Counted from the stretch's first letter, positions 13,092-21,796 are shown. The stretch: DNA of 34,352 bases from an uncultured Oscillospiraceae bacterium (GCA_910579155.1 CAJTTS010000029.1:1-34352); one strand, 5' to 3'. Program-made: numbers and translations. Notes: a model not told the origin generated them from the sequence alone.

Positions 13092-15146
13092 ATGGCGATG
13101 ATAAAACAACTGGACCCCCATGTGGCCGACCTGATTGCCGCCGGCGAGGTGGTGGAGCGTCCGGCCAGCGTGGTCAAGGAGCTGATGGAGAACGCCATCG
13201 ACGCCGGGGCCAACGCCGTCACGGTGGAGATCAGCCGGGGCGGGATGGCCCTGATCCGGGTGACCGACGACGGATGCGGCATCCCGGCGGACCAGGCGGC
13301 CACGGCGTTTCTGCGCCACGCAACCTCCAAAATCTCCGGCGAGCGCGACCTGGAGGCCATCGGCACCCTGGGCTTCCGGGGGGAGGCGCTGGCCGCCATC
13401 TCCGCTGTGTCCCGGGTGGAGCTGCTGACCCGGACGGAGGACGAGGAGCTGGGCGCTTCCCTTTCCATTGTGGCCGGGGAGGTGGCCGGACAGGAGGAGG
13501 CGGGCTGCCCCAAAGGCACCACCATGTCCGTCCGGGATTTGTTCTTCAACACCCCCGCCCGGTTGAAGTTTATGAAAAAGGACGCCTCCGAGGGGGCGGC
13601 GGTGTTCGCCGTGGTCCAGCGGGTGGCCCTGTCCCACCCGGAGCTGAGCGTGAAGTTCATCCGGGACGGCAAGCAAGAGTTGCTTACCCCCGGCGACGGG
13701 CAGCTCAAAAGCGCCGTCTACGCCGTCATGGGCCGGGATATCGCCCTGGGGTTCCTGCCGGTGAAGGGCTCCGGCGGGGAGATGGGGGCGGAGGGCTTTA
13801 CCTCCCTGCCCACGTGCTGCCGGGGGAGCCGGAGCTACCAGCACTTTTTCGTCAACGGGCGGTACGTCAAAAGCCGGGTCATGATGGCGGCGGTGGAGGA
13901 GGCGTACAAAAACCAGAAGATGGTGGGGAAATTCCCCGGCTGCGTCATCCATCTTTCGGTACGCCCCGGTGAGGTGGATGTGAACGTCCACCCCACCAAG
14001 ACCGAGGTGAAGTTCCGGCGGGAGCAGGAGGTGTTCTCCACGGTATACCACGCGGTGCTGTCCGCTCTGGACCGGGATCACACCCGGCCCCGGGCGGTGA
14101 TGCCCGGCGCAAAAACAGAGGACAAGGCGGCGACCAACCAGGCCGCGCTTCCCTTGAACGACGGGGCCGGGGGGCTGGGGACCCGGTTTATGCCCTCGTC
14201 CCGGTTCAAGCCCGTGTCCGCGTTGGGGCCGGGGAAACAGCCCGAGCCTGTGGTCCCGTCCCCGTCCAAGCCCAAAACGGCGGCCGCACCGTCTCTCGCG
14301 GCAAAAAGGGAGAAGTCCCCCTTCCAATGGGTGGAGCCCCTGCCGGCGAGGGAAGCCGTCCCGGAGTTTCCCCCGGAACCGGTACATAAGCTTCCCCCGG
14401 AAGCGGTACATTCCGGGCGGGAACAGCCCGCCTCCGTCCCGGAGCGGGAGGCCGGACGCCCCGCCGCCCCGGCGAAACAGGCGCCCGCCCAGATAGAGCG
14501 CCCCGCCTCCGTCCGGGAGGAAGGACCCCGCCCCGCGCCGGTGGAGCCGCCCGCGCCGGTGGAGCCGCCCGCGCCCGAGGAAGAGCCGTGGATCATCCGG
14601 GGGGAGCTGTTCCGCACCTACGTGATGGTGGAACAGGGGGACAAGGTGCTGCTCATCGACAAGCACGCCGCCCACGAGCGGGCCAACTTCGACCGCTTGA
14701 AAGCGGAGGGCTACCGGCCTATGGTACAGGAGCTGCTGACCCCGGTGACCGTCTCCGCCGCCCCGGAGGAACGGGAGGTCCTGCTGGATCAGGCCGGCCT
14801 GCTGGCCCGGTTTGGGTTCGAGGTAGAGGAGTTCGGGGGGAGCGCCCTGGCGGTGCGCTCCGCGCCGGACTACCTGGACGCCGGGGAGATCGAGTCCGCG
14901 CTGCTGGAGCTGGCCCGGCGGCTGCGGCTGACCGGCGCCGCCGACCCAGACTCCGCCCGGGACGAGCTGCTGCACACCATGGCCTGCAAGGCGGCCATCA
15001 AGGGCGGATGGCGCAGCGGAGCCGAGGAGCTGGAGGAGGTGGCCCGGACGGTCATGTCCGGGGCGGTGAAATACTGCCCCCACGGGCGGCCCGTGGCCGT
15101 TGAGCTGACAAAAAAACAGTTGGAAAAACAGTTCAAACGGGTGTGA
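13092..15146 (+). CDS. mutL: DNA mismatch repair protein MutL
   Basis: A 684-residue MutL, the ATPase/endonuclease linking mismatch recognition to strand removal. The N-terminal GHKL ATPase has IAAGEVVERPASVVKELMEN (Glu33, Asn34), DDGCGI (59-64) and GTLGFRGEAL (91-100); NVHPTKTEVKF closes the transducer domain. A Pro/Ala/Glu-rich linker of about 160 residues (14090-14580) includes short tandem repeats. The C-terminal domain has the endonuclease motif as DKHAAHERANFD, where the last acidic residue of DQHA(X)2E(X)4E is Asp instead of Glu, plus ACKAAIKGG and the metal-site CPHGRP. The Shine-Dalgarno lies inside the end of dtd. mutS is not in the window. Confidence 0.96.
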   Translation: MAMIKQLDPHVADLIAAGEVVERPASVVKELMENAIDAGANAVTVEISRGGMALIRVTDDGCGIPADQAATAFLRHATSKISGERDLEAIGTLGFRGEALAAISAVSRVELLTRTEDEELGASLSIVAGEVAGQEEAGCPKGTTMSVRDLFFNTPARLKFMKKDASEGAAVFAVVQRVALSHPELSVKFIRDGKQELLTPGDGQLKSAVYAVMGRDIALGFLPVKGSGGEMGAEGFTSLPTCCRGSRSYQHFFVNGRYVKSRVMMAAVEEAYKNQKMVGKFPGCVIHLSVRPGEVDVNVHPTKTEVKFRREQEVFSTVYHAVLSALDRDHTRPRAVMPGAKTEDKAATNQAALPLNDGAGGLGTRFMPSSRFKPVSALGPGKQPEPVVPSPSKPKTAAAPSLAAKREKSPFQWVEPLPAREAVPEFPPEPVHKLPPEAVHSGREQPASVPEREAGRPAAPAKQAPAQIERPASVREEGPRPAPVEPPAPVEPPAPEEEPWIIRGELFRTYVMVEQGDKVLLIDKHAAHERANFDRLKAEGYRPMVQELLTPVTVSAAPEEREVLLDQAGLLARFGFEVEEFGGSALAVRSAPDYLDAGEIESALLELARRLRLTGAADPDSARDELLHTMACKAAIKGGWRSGAEELEEVARTVMSGAVKYCPHGRPVAVELTKKQLEKQFKRV

Positions 15147-15176
15147 CGGGGAATGCGCACGTCCGCGGTGAAAATC

Positions 15177-15212
15177 AAAAGAAGGCTCTGCCGCCCGGCA
15201 GAGCCTTCTTTT
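15177..15212 (+). terminator. Bidirectional terminator between mutL and the MFS gene
   Basis: A 16-bp perfect stem (AAAAGAAGGCTCTGCC at 15177-15192, GGCAGAGCCTTCTTTT at 15197-15212) with a 4-base loop. A-run and T-run flank it symmetrically, so it serves both convergent operons. Confidence 0.92.
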
Positions 15213-15238
15213 GGTTTCGTTGGGAGTCCGGCGGACGC

Positions 15239-16441
15239 TTACTCGGCTTTCGCGGCCTGAGTGCCGGAATGCCTGACGCTGGCGACGCTGAGCACGATGC
15301 TGGCCAGCAGCAGGGCGGTGAGGGCCGCCACCACGCCCATGCCCGCCTGGATGCCGGCCCGTTCGGCCACCTGGCCCACCAGGAAAGGAGTGACCACGCC
15401 GCCCATGCTGCCGGTGAAGATCATGACGCTGCACCCCAGGTCGTTGCCCCGGATGCAGTCGCTGCCGAAGGCGAAGGCGGAGGGGTAGATGGTGGCCATG
15501 AACAGGCCCACGCCCACCAGGCCCAGGATGATGGGCACAGGGGTGCGGCTGAAGAACATCACCAGGAAGCAGGCGCACAGGCCGAAACCGTCCACCAGCA
15601 GCAGCTTGTTCCGGGATACCTTTCCGGTGATGGCCGCGCCGATCATCCGGCCGATGAAAATCACCAGCCACAAAAGGCTGTTCATCAACTGGGACCAACT
15701 GGCGTCCAGAATGCCCGTGTCCTGGAAATAGGTTACCAGCCAGCCCACGATGGCATATTCCGTGGAGATGTAAAACAGCAGCATGGCGCTGCCCAGCCAG
15801 AACTGCTTCACCTTCAGGAAGCTGTGGTCGGCGGCGGCTACGCCCTTTCGGGGCGGCTCGGCAGGCAGGGGCATCCTGGCGTACACCACAAGCTGACTCA
15901 CGCACAGCAGGCACAGCAGCCCTGCCATGACCCGCCAGCCGGTCCCCGGCCAGCGCCCGGCGAAAAACACCAGCAGCAGCGGCGACAGCAGCGCCCCCAC
16001 CGCGAAGCAGCCGTGGAGCAGGTTATAGCCCTGGGCGGCCCGCTCCCCCGGGAGGGTGGAGACCATGGTGTTGGAGAAGTTGGAGTTACCGCCCCGGGCG
16101 ACGCCCGTCATGAGGAAAGCGGCCACCAGCAGCGGCGTGCTGCCCAGCCCGGCGGCAAAGATCAGGTAGGCGACCATCATCCACACGGCGGTGATGAGGA
16201 TGGCCCGGCGGCGGCCCAGCCACAGGGGCAGGAAACCCGCCACCATCACGGAGAGCAGGTTGCCCCCCGACTGGCAGGACAGCAGCACGCCGGACAGGTC
16301 GTAGCTGAAGCCGTAGGTCTCCCGCAGGAAGGGGATAAAAGAGCCCAGGGGCTGGGAGGCGGCGCCGCTCACAAAAAAGGCAAACAGGACGCAGTATAAA
16401 AGCTGGTCCTGCCGCCGCTCCGCCGGGGTTTTGTCGCGCAT
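15239..16441 (-). CDS. MFS transporter
   Basis: A 400-residue major facilitator with about 12 membrane helices. The frame stays open far upstream because of high GC, but the protein begins at the ATG at 16441 (MRDKTPAERRQDQLLYC), which follows AGGAGATG. Visible family marks: a loop 2-3 motif-A remnant (LWLGRRRAILI), a conserved GGNSNFSNTMVSTLPGE segment in helix 4-5 and VSRNKLLL in loop 8-9. The pattern resembles MFS branches related to FucP-type sugar carriers, but the substrate cannot be read from the sequence. It lies 29 bases after the YcxB-like gene and is probably in the same operon. Confidence 0.85.
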   Translation of the reverse strand: MRDKTPAERRQDQLLYCVLFAFFVSGAASQPLGSFIPFLRETYGFSYDLSGVLLSCQSGGNLLSVMVAGFLPLWLGRRRAILITAVWMMVAYLIFAAGLGSTPLLVAAFLMTGVARGGNSNFSNTMVSTLPGERAAQGYNLLHGCFAVGALLSPLLLVFFAGRWPGTGWRVMAGLLCLLCVSQLVVYARMPLPAEPPRKGVAAADHSFLKVKQFWLGSAMLLFYISTEYAIVGWLVTYFQDTGILDASWSQLMNSLLWLVIFIGRMIGAAITGKVSRNKLLLVDGFGLCACFLVMFFSRTPVPIILGLVGVGLFMATIYPSAFAFGSDCIRGNDLGCSVMIFTGSMGGVVTPFLVGQVAERAGIQAGMGVVAALTALLLASIVLSVASVRHSGTQAAKAE

Positions 16442-16470
16442 GAAGCAACATCTCCTTGATTTTGTATGGG

Positions 16471-16986
16471 TTACAATACGGTGCGCCGGCCGTCCGGCAG
16501 CTTGCGCCCGATCAACTCCCACAGGCCGTCCGCGCCGCCGGGGACACAGTCGTGGGGGAGGAGGAAGGCGCGCTGGGGCGTGATGTAAAGATAGGTGGCG
16601 TCCGCGTTGCGGTAGGCGTGGAACACCTGCTCCCAGGAATAGACCGCGTGCTCGCGGCCGTTGTCCACGGAGATGCCGCCGGGGTCTTGCAGGCTCAGGG
16701 TGTAGACGTACTTGGGTCGGGCAAGTCCCTCCTTCTGGATCTGCTTGCGCAGGGAGAGGTAATAGCTGAGAAAATACGCGGCGGGGACGCCCAGGCCCGC
16801 CGCCAGCAGCACCGTGCCCAGTACCACCGCCCCGCTGGTCTCGTGCATGAGGAAGCAGACGGCGGCGCTGGCGCCCAGGATGGCCGCGAAGAGCGCCGGG
16901 GAACGCCACAGCTTCCGGTGGCGCAGCACGTCGAAGCGGCTGAACCGGAGGAACGTTTTTTGATTGAGCCGGACCTGGATGTTCAC
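16471..16986 (-). CDS. YcxB-like membrane protein
   Basis: A 171-residue protein with a short N-terminal strand region (NIQVRLNQKTFLRFSRFDVL), two adjacent membrane helices (about residues 30-75) and a cytoplasmic C-terminal domain like YcxB (PF14317 type): YVYTLSLQDPGGISV, then YSWEQVFHAYRNADATYLY and RAFLLPHDC. The role of the family is unknown. The frame is open to 17031, but GGGGGG lies 7 bases before a GTG at 16986, taken as the start. It precedes the MFS gene on the same strand and is divergent from the sensor kinase. Confidence 0.75.
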   Translation of the reverse strand: MNIQVRLNQKTFLRFSRFDVLRHRKLWRSPALFAAILGASAAVCFLMHETSGAVVLGTVLLAAGLGVPAAYFLSYYLSLRKQIQKEGLARPKYVYTLSLQDPGGISVDNGREHAVYSWEQVFHAYRNADATYLYITPQRAFLLPHDCVPGGADGLWELIGRKLPDGRRTVL

Positions 16987-17014
16987 CTGACAGCCCCCCA
17001 TTTTGTATTTTAAC

Positions 17015-17044
17015 AGCATAGCATATTCCACAGGGGCAAATCAA
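17015..17044 (-). promoter_or_regulatory. Possible promoter of the YcxB-like/MFS operon
   Basis: On the minus strand TTGATT (17044-17039) is 18 bases from TATGCT (17020-17015). A second TATGCT overlaps it, and TTGACC lies just upstream, so the exact pairing is uncertain. Confidence 0.35.
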
Positions 17045-17055
17045 GGTCAAAAAGC

Positions 17056-17084
17056 TTGCAAAATTGCAAAGAAAATGCTACCAT
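17056..17084 (+). promoter_or_regulatory. Promoter of the sensor kinase operon
   Basis: TTGCAA (17056-17061), 17-base spacer, TACCAT (17079-17084) with extended -10 TGC. A second TTGCAA follows within the spacer. Confidence 0.5.
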
Positions 17085-17121
17085 AAACGGTGAAATCGCA
17101 CAGATGAAGGAGGGGAGGGGC

Positions 17122-18642
17122 ATGCGCCGCATCAGGTGGCCGCGCATGACGCTGCTGGGCCGGATCGCGCTGTTCCTGGCGGCGTTCGCCGCGGCGATGG
17201 TCCTCCAGATCGGCATCGGCTATTACCAGACAAACTATGTGCTGGAGCCGCTGAAAAAACGAAGCGAAAGCATCCAGACCGTCAGCCAGTTCCTGAACGA
17301 TATGGAGGCGTGCATGACGGCGCTGGAGAACTACCGCTGGGATTACGGGGACGCCGCGTCGCTGATCGCCGAGGTTCGGAACGGCGCGGATCAGGCCGCC
17401 GGCCATCTGGAGCGCATTGATACGGACCTGCGGACGGTGGGCGAGGAACAGTACCTCTTGGCCAACGCGGCCCGGACCACCTACCGGACGCTGCGCCAGA
17501 CCCTGGACGATATTGTCTCGGAGCTCCAGGCGGGCAACGTGGCCCGGGCCTCCGAGCTGTATTACGGCAGCGCGGAGCGCTGCGGAATCTACCTGCGCCA
17601 GTACACCCAGCAGCTTTTGGAACAGGCCTGCTTTGACAACGAGGACGCCCATGTCCGGTTGACCCAGATGAACGAGACGCTGAAACAGGCCCAGACCGGC
17701 ATGGTGCTGGTCAGCATTGTATCCGGGTCCATGCTGGTGGTTTCGCTGATGCGGCTGCTGCGGGCGGTGTCCGCGCTGGTGCAGGCGTCCCGGGACATCG
17801 GCCTGGGACGGTTCGATACGCCCGACCTGGACGAAAGCCAGGGCGATGAAACCGGGCATATGGCCAGGGCCTTCAATGAGATGAAGCGCGCCACCAAGCG
17901 GCAGGTGGAGCTTTTGAACGAAAAACGCGCCATGGAGGGGCAGCTCCACACCAAGGAGATGGAGGCGCTGGAGCTGCAAAACCTCCTGGAGCGGGAGAAG
18001 CTCCAGCAGCTTCGCAGCCAGATCAACCCCCATTTCCTGTTCAACACGCTGAACGTCATCCTATACACCGCCCAGCAGGAAGGGGCGGAGAAGAGCCACG
18101 CGCTGATGAACTCGCTGTGCCACCTGTTACGGTACGCCCTGGGCAGCAACGAGAACCGGGTGCCCCTGGCCCGAGAGATGCGGATCGTGGACGAGTTCTA
18201 CGCGCTGAGCCGCGCCCGCTTCGGGGACCGGCTCCGGCTGCGCTGGCATGTGAGCCCGGAGGTAGACGTGGCGGACACGCTGGTGCCCTCCTTCATCCTC
18301 CAGCCCCTGGTGGAAAACGCCTTCAAGCACGGGCTGGCCCCCAAGGAGGAGGGGGGCTGCGTGGATATCTATATCAGGGAAGAGGACGGGCTGCTAAAGA
18401 TCGCCGTGTCCGACGACGGCGTGGGCATGAGCCCCGAAACCCTGGAGGCTGTGCGGGACAACCTGAAAAACCCGCCCACCACGGGAGAGCACATCGGAAT
18501 CTACAACGTGGCCGCCCGCCTGCGGCTCTGGGGCGAGGAGTACGGCATGGATATCCAATCCGAGCCGGGGAAGAGGACGGCGGCGTCGCTGCGCCTGCCC
18601 CTGGTTTTGCCGTGGGATGAAGAGGGGGATGCGGATGATTAA
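17122..18642 (+). CDS. Sensor histidine kinase, YesM/LytS type
   Basis: A 506-residue membrane sensor. One helix at about residues 10-33 and another at about 193-213 bracket an extracytoplasmic helical domain of some 160 residues. A HAMP-like segment (about 214-265) and coiled coil (265-298) follow. The kinase part has the His_kinase motif LRSQINPHFLFNTLN with His304, N-box VENAFKHG (Asn399), DDGVGM (431-436) and GEHIGIYNV. The ATG at 17122 follows AAGGAGGGGAGGGG; earlier in-frame ATGs lie within or upstream of this site. It overlaps the response regulator gene by 8 bases. The external domain is helical and lacks an obvious ligand-binding fold, which fits contact with a binding protein, such as the one encoded two genes on. 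Confidence 0.92.
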   Translation: MRRIRWPRMTLLGRIALFLAAFAAAMVLQIGIGYYQTNYVLEPLKKRSESIQTVSQFLNDMEACMTALENYRWDYGDAASLIAEVRNGADQAAGHLERIDTDLRTVGEEQYLLANAARTTYRTLRQTLDDIVSELQAGNVARASELYYGSAERCGIYLRQYTQQLLEQACFDNEDAHVRLTQMNETLKQAQTGMVLVSIVSGSMLVVSLMRLLRAVSALVQASRDIGLGRFDTPDLDESQGDETGHMARAFNEMKRATKRQVELLNEKRAMEGQLHTKEMEALELQNLLEREKLQQLRSQINPHFLFNTLNVILYTAQQEGAEKSHALMNSLCHLLRYALGSNENRVPLAREMRIVDEFYALSRARFGDRLRLRWHVSPEVDVADTLVPSFILQPLVENAFKHGLAPKEEGGCVDIYIREEDGLLKIAVSDDGVGMSPETLEAVRDNLKNPPTTGEHIGIYNVAARLRLWGEEYGMDIQSEPGKRTAASLRLPLVLPWDEEGDADD

Positions 18643-19426
18643 AATTTTGATCGCGGACGACGAGGGCTATGAGCGGGAGCTTCTGGCCGAAATCCTGGAC
18701 AAGCGGCTGGGCCGGGAGGCGGAGGTCCGCATGGTGGAAAACGGCCGCCTGGCGGTGGACGCGGCGTCGCTGTGGGCGGCGGACGTGGTGCTGATGGACA
18801 TCGAGATGCCGGGGATCAACGGCATCGACGCGGCCCGGCAAATTTTGGCCCAGCGCCCGGAGTGCAAGCTCATCTTCATTACGGCCTACAGCCTGTTTAC
18901 CTACGCCCACGAGGCGGTGAAGCTGGGGGCCTGCGACTATATCCTCAAGCCCGTGGACCCGGACGACGTGGAGCGGGCGGTCCGGCGGGCGGCGGCCCAG
19001 GCGGAGGCCCAGCGGCAGTTGGAGGCCATGGCCGCGGCCGCGTCGGGAGAGCTGCTGGAGAGCGCGGACAATTACGACAAGGCCGCCGTCTTGATGGGGA
19101 AGGTGAAAAAATACCTCCAGCACAATTACATGATGTACGACATCTCCCTGGACTCCGTCAGCGCGATCCTGAATCTCAACGCCTCCTACTTCTCATCGCT
19201 GTTCAAGCGGACGTTCCAGGTGAATTTCCTGGACTACCTGACGGAGCTGCGCATGGACGCCGCCAAGGAGCTGCTGAGGGACCCCCTGCGCTCCACGGCG
19301 GAGGTGGCCAACATGGTGGGGTATGAGAGCGCCAACTATTTCACCCGGGCCTTCAAGAAAAAGGTGGGCATGACCCCCACGGAGTACCGCCGGGGCGCGG
19401 CCCAGGGCCGGGGAGGGACGGCATGA
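18635..19426 (+). CDS. Response regulator with AraC-type DNA-binding domain
   Basis: A 263-residue partner of the kinase. The receiver domain is residues 1-118: acidic pair DD near 8-9, phospho-acceptor Asp55 in VVLMDIEMPG, Thr84 in IFITAYS and Lys106 in ILKPVD. A short helical linker leads to an AraC/XylS domain (about 157-254) with ISLDSVSAILNLNASYFSSLFKR and the second helix-turn-helix VANMVGYESANYFTRAFKKKVGMTP. Shorter than classic YesN proteins, it lacks their long middle region. Candidate starts are at 18617, 18629 and 18635; AGAGGGGG is placed best for 18635. Likely target: the TRAP transporter promoter at 20581-20609. Confidence 0.93.
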   Translation: MIKILIADDEGYERELLAEILDKRLGREAEVRMVENGRLAVDAASLWAADVVLMDIEMPGINGIDAARQILAQRPECKLIFITAYSLFTYAHEAVKLGACDYILKPVDPDDVERAVRRAAAQAEAQRQLEAMAAAASGELLESADNYDKAAVLMGKVKKYLQHNYMMYDISLDSVSAILNLNASYFSSLFKRTFQVNFLDYLTELRMDAAKELLRDPLRSTAEVANMVGYESANYFTRAFKKKVGMTPTEYRRGAAQGRGGTA

Positions 19427-20418
19427 GGCGGTGGATCGGCCTGGCGCTGTGCTTCTGCCTGTTCCTGTGCGGCTGCGGGGGGCCGGATCAGGACGGGGAC
19501 GTGCCGCTGCTGATTCTGCGGTATGCGGAGAACCAGCCGGAGGACTACCCCACCTCGGAGGCGGCAAAATATTTCGCCCAGCTTGTGGAGGAGCGCACCC
19601 AGGGGAAAATCTGCATCCGGCTGTACTGTAACGGGGAGCTGGGGGATGAGAACCAGGTCCTGGAGCAGGTGCAGTTCGGCGGCATCGACATGACCCGCGT
19701 CTCCTCGGGGACGATGGCGGAGTTTTACCCCGATTTCGAGGTGCTCCAGCTCCCGTTTTTGTACGACGACGCGGAGCATATGTGGCGGGTGCTGGACGGG
19801 CCCGTGGGCGAGGAATTTCTCGCCGATACCGGCCAGGCGGGAGTCATAGGGCTGAGCTGGTTTGACGCGGGGGCCAGGAGCTTCTATACCCGGGAGCCGG
19901 TCAGGGACCTGGACAACCTGCGGGGGCTGTCCATCCGGGTGCAGGAATCGGAGTTCATGAGCCGGATGGTGGAGCTGCTGGGGGCCCGGGCGGTGCAGAT
20001 TCCATACAGCGACGTGTATTCCGCCTTGCAGACCGGCAAAATCGACGGCGCGGAAAACAATTGGCCCAGCTACGCCTTCACCGGTCATTTTCAGGCCGCG
20101 GGCTACTACCTGCTGGACGAGCACTCCCGTCTGCCGGAGATGCAGATCATGAGCGCTGTCGCCATGGATAAGATCACGGAGATTGACGAGAGCTATGCCG
20201 ACATCATCCGGGAGTGCGCCAGGGAGTGCGCGCGCTATGAGCGGGAGCTCTGGGTGGAGGAGGAGATCGACTCGGAAAAGCTGGTGCGGGAATACGGCTG
20301 TGTGGTGACCACGCCGACCCAGGCCCAGTTGGAGGAATTCCGCCGGGCCGTGCAGCCCATGTACGAGGCCTACCCTGAGAATATACAGGCGTTGATCCGG
20401 CAGATTCAAGACAGTTGA
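19423..20418 (+). CDS. TRAP-type solute-binding lipoprotein, probable co-sensor
   Basis: A 331-residue DctP-family periplasmic-type binding protein. The signal peptide ends in lipobox L-C-G-C (Cys18), so it is tethered outside the membrane. Family marks: LRYAENQPEDYPTSEAAKYFAQLVEE, LSIRVQES with the carboxylate-binding Arg, and KIDGAENNW. Its ATG overlaps the regulator's stop (ATGA), so it is coupled to the two-component genes rather than to the transporter, which has its own DctP at 20693 behind a separate promoter. This arrangement suggests a binding protein that presents ligand to the kinase, as XylFII does for LytS in clostridia. It could still also feed the transporter. Confidence 0.9.
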   Translation: MRRWIGLALCFCLFLCGCGGPDQDGDVPLLILRYAENQPEDYPTSEAAKYFAQLVEERTQGKICIRLYCNGELGDENQVLEQVQFGGIDMTRVSSGTMAEFYPDFEVLQLPFLYDDAEHMWRVLDGPVGEEFLADTGQAGVIGLSWFDAGARSFYTREPVRDLDNLRGLSIRVQESEFMSRMVELLGARAVQIPYSDVYSALQTGKIDGAENNWPSYAFTGHFQAAGYYLLDEHSRLPEMQIMSAVAMDKITEIDESYADIIRECARECARYERELWVEEEIDSEKLVREYGCVVTTPTQAQLEEFRRAVQPMYEAYPENIQALIRQIQDS

Positions 20419-20508
20419 TTCGGGACCGGGTCCTTCCGGCCAGCGTACCGGAGAGGCCCGGGTTGTCCGGCAACGCCGAACTTCTGGTCAAAACGGCAAA
20501 AAATGCGG

Positions 20509-20560
20509 GGATAAACTGTGAAAGATGCACAAGGGTTTTTTCAATTCTTTTGGATAACTA
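20509..20560 (+). promoter_or_regulatory. Possible response-regulator boxes upstream of dctP
   Basis: GGATAAACT (20509-20517) and GGATAACTA (20552-20560) are similar direct repeats about 43 bases apart (four helical turns), just upstream of the dctP promoter. AraC-type regulators bind direct repeats in this position. The rest of the 274-base gap from 20419 holds a GC-rich imperfect hairpin near 20427-20462 and no gene. Confidence 0.28.
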
Positions 20561-20580
20561 GCATATATTTTAAAAAGGGA

Positions 20581-20609
20581 TTGAATTTGCTTTGGTAATT
20601 TGGTATAAA
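20581..20609 (+). promoter_or_regulatory. Promoter of the TRAP/uronate operon
   Basis: TTGAAT (20581-20586), 17-base spacer, TATAAA (20604-20609) with extended -10 TGG. It gives the transporter genes their own transcript, separate from the sensor operon. Confidence 0.68.
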
Positions 20610-20692
20610 TATAATGGAACGGGAATCAAGAAGTCCATGATTGCCGGCCGAACAAGCAGCGGACTGCTGCAACAAAATGGAGGAATGATAAC

Positions 20693-21796
20693 ATGAAACT
20701 GAAAAGGCTCCTTTGCGTGATGCTGGCCCTGGTGATGGTCCTGGGCCTGACTGCCTGCGGCAACAACGCCGACAACGACAATTCCACGCCCCCCGCCGAC
20801 AACTCCACCGCGCCCGCCGATAGCACCTCCCCCGATGACGGCTCCGACGTAGGCGACGTGGCCAACGACCCCAAGGTGACCCTGGTGTACGCCGAGGTCA
20901 ACCCTGAGGACACCATCGTGGGCCAGACCGGCGCCGAGTTCAAGCGCCTGGTGGAGGAGAAGTCCGGCGGCTCCATCACCATTGACTTCCGTCCCTCCGG
21001 CGTGCTGGGCTCCGAGAACGACGTGCTGGACGCCATCATCGGCGGCGACGACTCCATCGACATCAGCCGTATCTCCGCTTTCGCCCTGACCAGCTACGGC
21101 GCCGAGAAGTCCGTGCTGCTCTCCCTGCCCTTCACCTTTGAGAGCCGCGACCACTGGTGGGCCTTCGCCAACAGCGACCTGGCTCAGGAGTTCCTCAGCG
21201 AGCCCCAGGAGATCGGCCTGCCCCTGCGCGGCATCTTCTACGGCGAGGAGGGCTTCCGCCACTTCTTTGCCAACAAGCCCATCAACGGCATTGCGGACCT
21301 GGACGGCCTGAAGATCCGCGTGTCCAACGACCCCATCATGAACGGTATGGTGGAGAGCCTGGGCGGCTCCCCCACGGTGGTTTCCTTCGGTGAGCTGTAC
21401 TCCGCCCTGAACACCGGCGTGTGCGACGCCGCCGAGCAGCCCATCGCCAACTACAAGTCCAACGCCTTCCCCGAGGTGGCCAACAACCTGATCCTGGACG
21501 GCCACACCCTGGGCGCCATCCAGGCGGTCATCACCGACACCGCCTGGGCCAAGCTGACCGAGAACCAGCAGAAGGTCATCATGGAGGCCGGCAAGGAGGT
21601 CCAGCAGTTCAACCAGAACCTGTCCCAGTCCGCTGAGGACGATGTCCTCCAGCAACTGCGCGACGAGGGCTGCAACGTGGTGGACGTCCCCGACAAGAAG
21701 CCTTGGCAGGATGCCTGCTCCAGCGCTCCCGCCATCAAGGAGGCTATTGACAAGCAGGCCGACCTGTATCAGCAGCTCCTGGATATGGCTCCCTGA
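20693..21796 (+). CDS. dctP: TRAP transporter solute-binding protein DctP
   Basis: A 367-residue extracellular binding protein for an organic acid. The signal peptide ends in lipobox L-T-A-C (Cys22), followed by a Asn/Asp/Thr/Ser/Pro-rich linker of about 35 residues. The mature protein has TLVYAEVNPEDTIVGQTGAEFKRL, GLKIRVSNDPIMNGM with the ligand-carboxylate Arg, and the hinge segment LNTGVCDAAEQPIANY. It is followed by a 13-bp stem-loop and then dctQ and dctM. Its binding-pocket motif (DAAEQP) differs from that of the sensor-linked paralogue (DGAENN), so the two may differ in ligand or partner. The Shine-Dalgarno GGAGGAA precedes the ATG. Confidence 0.93.
   Translation: MKLKRLLCVMLALVMVLGLTACGNNADNDNSTPPADNSTAPADSTSPDDGSDVGDVANDPKVTLVYAEVNPEDTIVGQTGAEFKRLVEEKSGGSITIDFRPSGVLGSENDVLDAIIGGDDSIDISRISAFALTSYGAEKSVLLSLPFTFESRDHWWAFANSDLAQEFLSEPQEIGLPLRGIFYGEEGFRHFFANKPINGIADLDGLKIRVSNDPIMNGMVESLGGSPTVVSFGELYSALNTGVCDAAEQPIANYKSNAFPEVANNLILDGHTLGAIQAVITDTAWAKLTENQQKVIMEAGKEVQQFNQNLSQSAEDDVLQQLRDEGCNVVDVPDKKPWQDACSSAPAIKEAIDKQADLYQQLLDMAP

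Noticed and set aside
14367..14575. Tandem repeats in mutL as a CRISPR-like or mobile feature
   Set aside because: They are short in-frame repeats encoding the Pro/Glu-rich linker.
12978..15914. A 978-codon minus-strand open frame across mutL
   Set aside because: It is antisense to mutL, whose protein is unmistakable, has low-complexity Gly/His/Arg-rich translation and no family match; such frames are common in GC-rich DNA.
15239..17050. A 603-residue fusion of an N-terminal domain to the MFS transporter
   Set aside because: The extra 200 codons overlap the YcxB-like gene in another frame and read as Arg/Pro-rich noise; the MFS protein starts at 16441 with a ribosome site.
17056..17121. Earlier start codon for the sensor kinase at 17056 or 17104
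   Set aside because: The first lies at the promoter -35 and the second within the purine-rich ribosome site; the ATG at 17122 is spaced correctly from AAGGAGG.
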